DNA from: Norana najaformis
Lineage: Eukaryota; Annelida; Clitellata; Crassiclitellata; Hormogastridae
DNA length: 64,000 bases
Assembly (NCBI GenBank): GCA_964023275.1
Contig: OZ029914.1
Coordinates: 44,814,937-44,878,936 of the forward strand
Direction of reading: 5' to 3'
Shown here: piece by piece, positions 57,001 to 64,000 of the stretch
How the letters are laid out: the number at the start of each line of letters is the position of its first letter
Position numbering within the stretch: the stretch's first letter is position 1
The notes under the pieces: model-generated
Database searches by the model: none
Told to the model about the DNA's origin: nothing
Seen by the model: only the letters and a program-made list of their open reading frames with translations
Position numbers and translations under genes: made by a program

Positions 57001-58458
57001 TATACGGTAAATAAGCCAACTGAAAAAGCTAAGTTAGTATGATGACATAACAACTGCTATAAGAGATTTATTTGCAACAGACCCAACTGCATAACATCAG
57101 TCAGTTTTCTTCGACTGTGGTCGGATCTAGATCAGGAAGAAACTTTCATCGATATAACTGAAGCCATCGGAACGCGAGATGTTAATACACAGCAGTCATG
57201 ATATGTTATATTACGCATTAATAATGTATTATGAATTTATTATGTGTTAAGAGCGTATTTATGTGTGTTACTTGTGTATTAGTATACGTTACTTATGTTT
57301 TGTTATGTGTTAGTAATGTATCTGAACATTTGTAGACAGCATCTTCCAAGATGTTCTTCTATCATCTTGTATGTAACTGCTTAAGTAAAAGTTTAGCAAT
57401 CGTCGCCGTCATCATTCATCATAATCATCATCAACAACATCATCAGCATTGTTAAAACAAGAACAATGTAACTAAAGTAATTATTACTTATTGGCTGATA
57501 CCCGAAGGGACACACTTTTCGTGGTCCATTCCATCCGAATTTAGAAGGAGGTGGCATGGTCGGAAGGGTCCCAGAATGTTCACGCACTCTTTGTTCTTTG
57601 CATTGGGTTTCTAAACTCAGGGGATGGAGCCAGACATGACCGGGGTGGCAGAAGGATCGGCCCTTGCTACTGCTGGTCCTGGTGCTGTAGAATCTGTCCA
57701 GTGGTGATAATTATTCGTCCGGTGTTCCACTGTCACCAACGGCTATTAGCGACATCTATCAAATCTTTCTGGAACTAAATGATACCTTTTGACATTCATG
57801 ATATTTTTGTAAGCATGTCTTCAATGCCCGTGCATAAGCTGCTTATTACTTTATATCTCCTTCAGTAGAATCTAGTTCCTCTGCTGTATAACTCACATCT
57901 AGTCCTTATTCCTCCGCATTCTTACTCAGCTATCTTATCTTGGAATGGTTTAGATGATAGATGGAATTTCTTACTTTTTGCTTAAATTTTCATTTTTACA
58001 CCTGCTGAAAGGAATTGCATAACAAATGGGCGGACTGGATGCCATAAAACTGTCATAATGTGAATCTATTGATCTATGAGATGCTCTTAAATTCCTCAGT
58101 AGCAAAATTAACTACTTAATTCTCTGCCTACTTACACCTTTCACTAGTTGTTCCTGGATTATTATTATGCCCTTCAGTCGCAGACAACCATGCTCCTCTG
58201 CAAGTTTTCTGTTCCCTTCCAGTGGTTCCTTCTTCGGATTTCTTCCAGTAGTCGAGAGCAGCAAATGGAGAAGGCCAGCATTCATATTATTAACAATTCT
58301 TCAACAGACAATGAACTCGTTTCTCCAAACTACAGAGGAGTGTGGCCAACATCATATAGAGGCCTACATTTAAACTATGTCGGAAAAATTCTAGATAATC
58401 GTAGCTTACAGCTTTTATAATTTCAATTAAATGTAATTTTGACAATATACGATTATTT
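57001..58458. other. No firm gene; possible LINE relics
   Basis: A block at 58012-58097 (GGCGGACTGGATGCCATAAA and AATCTATTGATCTATGAGA) recurs at 59448-59535, giving a two-copy dispersed repeat in the same orientation. The frame near 58148 reads LDYYYALQSQTTMLL, faintly like the LDYCNAL segment of CR1-type reverse transcriptases. Neither is strong evidence of a gene. Confidence 0.35.
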
Positions 58459-58530
58459 TGGATGATGATTATGATGGTGGTGGTGGTGATGATGATGATG
58501 ATGATGATGATGACGACGATGATGATGATA
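58459..58530. repeat. (GATGAT)n trinucleotide run
   Basis: This is a GATGATG run with GGTGGT and GACGAC interruptions. Confidence 0.92.
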
Positions 58531-59149
58531 TCGGTAATGATAGATCAATGATGTTTTTGACCAACACATATCAAAATAATGGTCGTCATCGTTATCATCA
58601 TCGTCTCTTTGTTGTTGCTGTCTTCGTTTCGTCATTATCAGCAGCAGTATTATCGTCATCATAATGTTCATACTAGTACTTCCAGACAGTATATCTGAAT
58701 GCTGCAACCAAATTAGTGTCTACTGTTTGGCAGACACTACACCACTAATAATACTAAATAATACACTTGACAGTAAACAAACTTACATTACAACATGGAG
58801 ACCGCAAGGCAACGTTTTCCCTCATGAAGCAGAACAATTGAGGGTATAAACCAGGTGACCTAAACAGACCCAGAAAACAGACTCATCTCATAAACGAGTT
58901 CCACTCATTAGTTGAACACGCACAACTATATTTAGTCTGCAATTTCAGCAACAGCAATTTATTTATGTACATATGTTAGCTTGTAATTATATCTGAGTAC
59001 GAATATAGGTATTTGTAAATACAGTTGCATATACGTCCAAATATATAGGCTGTGACATGTATGCCTATCGTCATTCCTATCCATATGAATTATATATCTG
59101 ATTATGTACTACTTACTTTGTATTATGTACAGCCGCATATAACAGATAT
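58531..59149. other. No recognisable gene
   Basis: Short frames only. Nothing is supported. Confidence 0.4.
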
Positions 59150-59430
59150 GTATGTATATATATATGTATGTTTGTATATATATATGTTTTTATGTATGTA
59201 TATATGTATGCATGTATTTATATATGTATTTATATACATATGCATGTCTATGAAAGTTCATGTATGTATGTATGTATGTTTGAATGTATTTATGCATGTT
59301 TTTATGCATGCATGTATTTATATACATATGCATGTTATGAAAGTGCATTTATGTATGTGTATATATGTATGTATGTGTATACTGTATGTATATATATGTA
59401 TGTGTGTATGTATTCATGTATTTAGAACTG
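59150..59430. repeat. TATG/TATA tetranucleotide tract with duplication
   Basis: The tract is ATGTATGTATAT-rich. The words ATACATATGCATG and GAAAGT recur near 59233 and 59322, showing an internal duplication of about 88 bp. A similar AT-rich tract follows at 59740-59870. Confidence 0.9.
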
Positions 59431-59999
59431 TGTATACGTTTGGTCATGAATCGCATAGCAAATAGGCAGACTGGGTGCAGTAAAACTGTCATATTCCGAA
59501 TCTATTGATATACGAGAGGTTCTTAAATTCCCCAAAAGCACTAAAGCCGCCTTGCCCTCTAACCGCAAAGCTATTTGCAGCTCATTTATGTGATAACATT
59601 ACATACTTTGTATAAAGGTATGCACGTGTGAGAGTATTGCATATGTGTAAATATATATAAATATTTGTTTCTCTGTATATATGTACATATGTAAGAGCAA
59701 ATAATTACATATTCTTGTTTGAAGATATGCATGTGAGAGTATTACATATATATATTTATATATGCATATATATATATGAATATACATAAATATATATATA
59801 ACTATATAAATATGTATTTATTACGTTTTTCTGTATAATATATACATATATACATATACAAAACAGAATAATTTTCAAGGCCGGGCTAATTGTATACAAG
59901 ACTACATTTCAGCCAACTCCAGTATCTTTATTCTGTACTGACTTCCAAGAATTTTCTCTATTCGATCAGTTTTTCTGTCTTAATTTGACTATTCCGTGG
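59431..59999. other. Dispersed repeat copy and AT-rich simple DNA
   Basis: This holds the second copy of the 58012-58097 repeat at 59448-59535, then TATATA-rich simple DNA. No gene is seen. Confidence 0.45.
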
Positions 60000-60395
60000 A
60001 CAAGGACAGCTCTCAGCAGGCGTAGCTTCAGTATTGGTGGCTGGCCCTGGAATTTGGAAGTCTTTTCCGGCAAAGGTTCGCTGCGCAAAGTCTGTTTTGG
60101 CTTTCAGATCTCGACTAAAACTCGTTACTTGCTGGACTTACTTCCTCAGTTGGTTGTTTTCGTGTCTCCTTGGTTTCCCTACTTGGCTTCAACCGGATTC
60201 ACACTTGAATATGGCTTTCACAATCATTGTGCTTAGTTGAGACGATCGACTAACGCCTTGAATATTATTACAGTGGCGCTATAGAAGTTCTCATATTATT
60301 ATTATTATCATTATTATTGTTGTTGTTATTATTATCATCAACATCATCATCATCACCATCATCATTATCATTATCATTATTATTATTAATATTTA
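60000..60395 (+). mobile_element. LINE-2 3' end with (ATT)n tail
   Basis: It shares GTTGTTTTCGTGTCTCCT and ATTCACACTTGAATATGGC-type blocks with 37720-37950. It then has GAGACGATCGACTAACGCCT, ATTACAGTGGCGCTATAGAA and an (ATT)n/(ATC)n run to 60395. It is the clearest plus-strand LINE-2 end here. The short frames across it are not intact reverse transcriptase. Confidence 0.72.
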
Positions 60396-61196
60396 GTAGC
60401 ATTGCACATTCGTGTTTATAGACAATTAGAGTCTATTGTGTCTTGTGTTGTATGTGTGTTGTATACAATTGTATACAACCTCCAAAGTGAAGGTCGAAAC
60501 TTGGTTGTTTTACCTCGAATTGCAACTCGGGCAGAATTGCATAGAAATTAGGGCGGTGGTGACTTGGGTACACCTACTGTGTGCCTAATTAACATGTATG
60601 TAGGTCACTTCAGGACAAAGCATGCGCACCAATGCCTCGACAGGATATATAGGGTTGTTCTACATGTATGCCACCAGTAGTTCCTGCTGCTATTGTCTGA
60701 GGGTATTCACCGCACCAGCCCGAAACACAAGCTAATATTCGATTGAGGTGATTTTTTTCAGTGCAACCTGCTGTTTTGAGTTGCACTGAATTAAATTAAA
60801 CTGATTTTTATTCAGCAATTCAGTTAAATTCATTAAAGCAATTCAGTTAAATTACTTAAGTTATTTAAGTTTCGCGCACTTTATTGAATTAGGTTGCTTC
60901 AATTCATTTGAATTCATCTCCATTCTGTGTGTTTCATTCTGTTCTACTATGGGTCTGAGGAATTTCCATAGAAACTTGAGTACATAACAAATGCGTTACC
61001 TTCACTTTTACCTCTGCTCTGGCTTTGCTAGTGCAGTTTTTATTCGTGACAGAGATGGTCGGGTAATAGCTACTGTTGTCTTTATGTTGCTACTTGAAAT
61101 GCCAATGCAGGTGGGATTTTAAGTCCAGTCACATTGTCTTATAGATTTATTCAAATTTGATGATAAACTATTTATGCATCCCTATGTAAGGGGTGA
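60396..61196. other. No recognisable gene
   Basis: A perfect 22-bp palindrome with halves GTTGTATACAA lies at 60458-60479. AATTCAGTTAAATT recurs near 60820 and 60839. I see no gene. Confidence 0.45.
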
Positions 61197-61412
61197 TGGG
61201 ACGCGGTGGTGTAGTGGTATGGTTTGTGTCTTGTAACCAGAGGGTTCCGGGTTCGAATCTTCCTCAAGCCACTGCGTAGCGACCTTGGACAATTTGCTCA
61301 CCCTCAATTGTCTGTGAGGAAGGCAACGGGAAACCACCTCACTCATCTCATCCCCGGGTGGCATAGAGCCAATTGACCTGCCTTCGGGCAGAGAACTCAT
61401 CATCATCACTTA
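61197..61412 (+). mobile_element. SINE-D, tRNA-derived
   Basis: Head TGGGACGCGGTGGTGTAGTG holds box A TGGTGTAGTGG, and GGGTTCGAATC is box B. The body contains AAGGCAACGGGAAACCACCT and CCTGCCTTCGGGCAGAGAAC, which can form a small hairpin. The tail is an (ATC)n run. Only one copy is in the window, so the family call rests on its layout. Confidence 0.8.
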
Positions 61413-61894
61413 AAGGGGTAGTCTGAACCTGTAAGGGAAATTTCTCACCTTCCCCAACCATACACACCATGTGCATAAAGGGTGTACGCCCCACAAACGT
61501 GGCTGACTCACTTGTTATATTATGCCTAGCAATAGCCAGTTCAACCGGTTCAATGAAGTTGGATGAAGTTTACAACCTAACCGGTAGCCACAGAAATATT
61601 TCTGTAAACATAAGCCTGCATTTAAATATTAGGCGCCGACAAAGGTATTAGAAGAAAGGAGACCCAGCTTAACCGGAGCCCCCAAAACCAATACCAGCCA
61701 TATTTTGCTGGACATTGACACCATTTTGCCATTCTTTCCCTACTCCTGGACAGTCCCCTGCTATATGTATCTGCCTCCTACGTTTGGCTACAACTCTGCT
61801 TATGTATGTATGTTTTTATCGACTGTTTATTAAGCTTTCTGCTGCTTGCCGACCGCCATTGTGTAGAAAATTTGAGAGTAACGACTGAGTAAAC
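61413..61894. other. No recognisable gene
   Basis: I see nothing beyond short frames. Confidence 0.4.
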
Positions 61895-62089
61895 ACTACA
61901 TGAAGACACTACATGAAAACACTACATGAAAACACTACATGAAAACACTACATGAAAACACTACATGAAAACACTACATGAAAACACTACATGAAAACAC
62001 TACATGAAAACACTACATGAAAACACTACATGAAAACACTACATGAAAACACTACATGAAAACACTACATGAAAACACTACATGAAAAC
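61895..62089. repeat. 13-bp minisatellite, exactly 15 units
   Basis: ACTACATGAAAAC is repeated 15 times in perfect register, with a single G for A in the first unit. The homogeneity points to recent expansion. It abuts the LINE-1 fragment at 62092. Confidence 0.98.
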
Positions 62090-62091
62090 AC

Positions 62092-62342
62092 TCCTCTTCT
62101 GCAGATTCTATCCTGATTCCTCTTCTTCCCTGCATCTATCCTGCAGATCCAATTCCAAGCACCACCCACTGTATCCATCTGATTGCCTGCCTGCCTGCCT
62201 GACTCTTGGATCTTGACTTGAAATTCGAACCCTTCTTGCCTATCGATTTTGTTTTGACCGAGCGCCTGTAAAAAGCTGGTTCTCGCGACTTAAGTTTCGT
62301 CGGACCCGGCAGAAATCTTAAGTTTACGATTAAGATTACGTG
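62092..62342 (+). mobile_element. LINE-1 3' end
   Basis: CTCCTCTTCTGCAGATTCTA leads through CTGACTCTTGGATCTTGACT, TTTTGTTTTGACCGAGCGCC and TTTCGTCGGACCC to AAATCTTAAGTTTACGATTA and AGATTACG. It is 5'-truncated exactly at the 13-bp array. Confidence 0.87.
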
Positions 62343-62737
62343 TCTTGCTAAGTAGCTAGAGATGTTTGGGCAGCTAGACGTAGAAATCACGATTAGCCTC
62401 GTCTCCAACTATTGCTGATAAAACGAGTCTGATATCTCGCATGCACTGTACTGTTTGCTCAAGAGCCAACTCAGATTCATTTAATCCATCGTTTCTCATC
62501 TCAGAAAAGCAAAGATACGATGTTTGTTTACACACTCAAATTCACCCAGTTGATTTGCTTAGTACCTCATGCAAAAAGTAACGATAACAACCCTTTATGC
62601 AGACTCAAATTCGCCCAATCTATTGCGTCTGATATAAGAAAAAACGTTAGCTACATCTAGCTGAAATTTAAGAACTAAAAGAACAAAAACTCCCTCAGTA
62701 AACAACAGTGCTCAGCTTGTTTCGAACGTTGTTTTCA
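62343..62737. other. No recognisable gene
   Basis: ACTCAAATTCACCCAGTTGA and ACTCAAATTCGCCCAATCTA near 62536 and 62603 indicate a weak local duplication. I see no gene. Confidence 0.4.
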
Positions 62738-62884
62738 GGTTGTCTCAGGTTGTTTCCAAGTTGTCTCAGGTTGTTTTCAGGTTGTCTCAGGTTGTTTTCA
62801 GGTTGTCTCAGGTTGTTTTAGGTTGTCTTAGGTTGTTTTTAGGTTGTCTCATGTTGTTTTCAGGTTGTCTCAGGTAGTTTTCAC
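62738..62884. repeat. 21-bp minisatellite, about 7 units
   Basis: The unit is GGTTGTCTCAGGTTGTTTTC plus A, itself built from two GGTTGT half units, with C/T and A/T variants. Confidence 0.94.
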
Positions 62885-63499
62885 GTCTCCTCAGATTCAG
62901 AAACGTTGTCCGTGGGCTTGCTTATTACAGTGACATGATAGAGAGATAATTCCTGATAGCAAACAGTTATAGAAACAATTATGCCTTTGATCGAAACCCA
63001 TGGTGAGCGAGCAAGTCTGTTTTACCTGGCTTCAGATTACGGACCCGTCTGTTTGCTTGAACTCAACTTATAGTTTGACTTTCATCATCTAGTCAGCTGT
63101 TTTGTTATGAAAAAGGCCGGATTTCGACTTTTTACGATTCCATTCATTCTTTCCTGATTTGATTTTATCATCTCGCTTCTTGTTTTTGTTGTGTTCGCCT
63201 GATCAACATTCATTTCAGTTGGCCTACTTATTTTTCTGGAGTTCGTCGCATTTGAGAGGCTCTTAAAAAGCGCTATATGAATGCTCCTGCTCCGCTGACG
63301 TATGCGATCGATCTATCTCCAGATAGTATCGTTCCTTTTCTCATCTTTTCTGTGCACCTTCTATTTCCTCTCCATATTGTTTCGTCCCGTGTTCTCACTG
63401 TTCGTTGTTTATACCGGTTCCCACGACCTTCTCTATCTCTTGATCGCCTGTCTGGCATAACGCTCTCCTTAGCTGTTTCTTCTTCACTCAATTCAGCAT
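62885..63499. other. No recognisable gene
   Basis: GAGGCTCTTAAAAAGCGCTA then TATGAATGCTCC at 63256-63290 resembles an L2-type 3' tail in plus orientation. I see no coding sequence. Confidence 0.4.
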
Positions 63500-63995
63500 A
63501 ATCTTCCGAATACTTTCTCAGTCTCATCATCATCTTCTCCTCCTCCTCTTCCTCATCTTCATCCTCTTCCGCCTCTCCATCCTCCTTATCTTCCTTTCCG
63601 TCTCTTCTATACATCCTCAGTCTCATCATCATCTCCTTCTTCTCCCCTATTCCTCCTCTTCGTGATCTTCCTCCTCCTTTATCCTATTCACTTTCCTTGC
63701 CTCCTCATCTATTCCCCTTCCTCATATTCCTCATCTTCTCATCCTCATCGTCTTCCTCGTTATCATATCATATCATTCTTCTTCTTTTTCTTTTTCTTTT
63801 CCTTTTTCTTCTTCTTCTTCTTCCTCTTCCTATTCTTCTTCTTCTCCTTTATTCTCTTACTTATCCTCGTCTAATCCTCTTCCTCATTATAATCCTTCTT
63901 TCTCATGGTCATCCTCTTTCTCCTTCTCCTCTTCTTCGTCATCCTCCTCCTCCTTTTTGTCCTCCTCTTCCTCATCCTTCTTTTCCAGTCATTCC
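63500..63995. repeat. Pyrimidine-rich (TCC/TTC)n tract
   Basis: This degenerate TCCTCC/TTCTTC tract continues to the window edge. The acidic or Phe/Ser frames across it are artefacts. CTCAGTCTCATCATCATCT occurs twice near 63518 and 63617. Confidence 0.88.
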
Positions 63996-64000
63996 ACGTA

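Overview
The window looks like nuclear DNA of an invertebrate animal. The signs are type II Golgi/ER-type glycosyltransferase genes, CR1/L2-like LINE relics, several tRNA-derived SINE families, hAT-type non-autonomous DNA transposons and very abundant micro- and minisatellites. There are no operons and no bacterial-style gene packing. I cannot place the species from sequence alone.

Only two genes are convincing. Both are uninterrupted plus-strand reading frames of about 420-440 residues, at 10064-11380 and 26176-27444. They are clear paralogues of the glycosyltransferase 61 (DUF563, EOGT/POMGNT2-like) class, each with a short cytoplasmic tail, one N-terminal membrane anchor and a lumenal catalytic domain. 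They lie about 15 kb apart in the same orientation and share the block PTCPGNFHHFFIDEF and the block GIQGAGLQW, so they look like an old tandem duplication. The 72-residue frame at 44762-44980, with an N-terminal myristoylation-like start, is a weak third candidate. Stretches at 31.2, 32.7-33.1, 33.8-34.0, 41.8-42.0 and 52.2-52.5 kb look coding-like or exon-like but are unproven.

Layout. 0-6 kb: retroelement relics, SINEs and two LINE 3' ends facing each other tail to tail. 6-12 kb: AT-rich flank, the first GT61 gene, then a SINE. 12-26 kb: unique AT-rich DNA broken by SINEs, LINE tails and an 0.8-kb CATA array. 26-28.8 kb: the second GT61 gene, then a LINE relic holding a 32-bp minisatellite. 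29-42.5 kb: LINE tails, simple repeats, a 59-bp minisatellite, a 22-bp minisatellite and an hAT element nested in a SINE. 42.8-49.4 kb: a perfect 74-bp palindrome, a second hAT element with an intact target duplication, SINEs and an interstitial telomere-like block. 49.5-64 kb: mostly pyrimidine-rich and tetranucleotide simple DNA with scattered SINE and LINE fragments.

For reference, I use local family names. SINE-A has a tRNA-like head and an (AAT)n tail. SINE-B and SINE-C are two other tRNA-headed families. SINE-D is a fourth, seen once. LINE-1 is CR1/L2-like with a (TTACGA)n 3' end. LINE-2 has a 3' end in GGCGCTATAGAAGTT followed by (ATTAG)n or (ATT)n. LINE-3 is a diverged relative. These labels come from comparing copies inside this window, not from a database.
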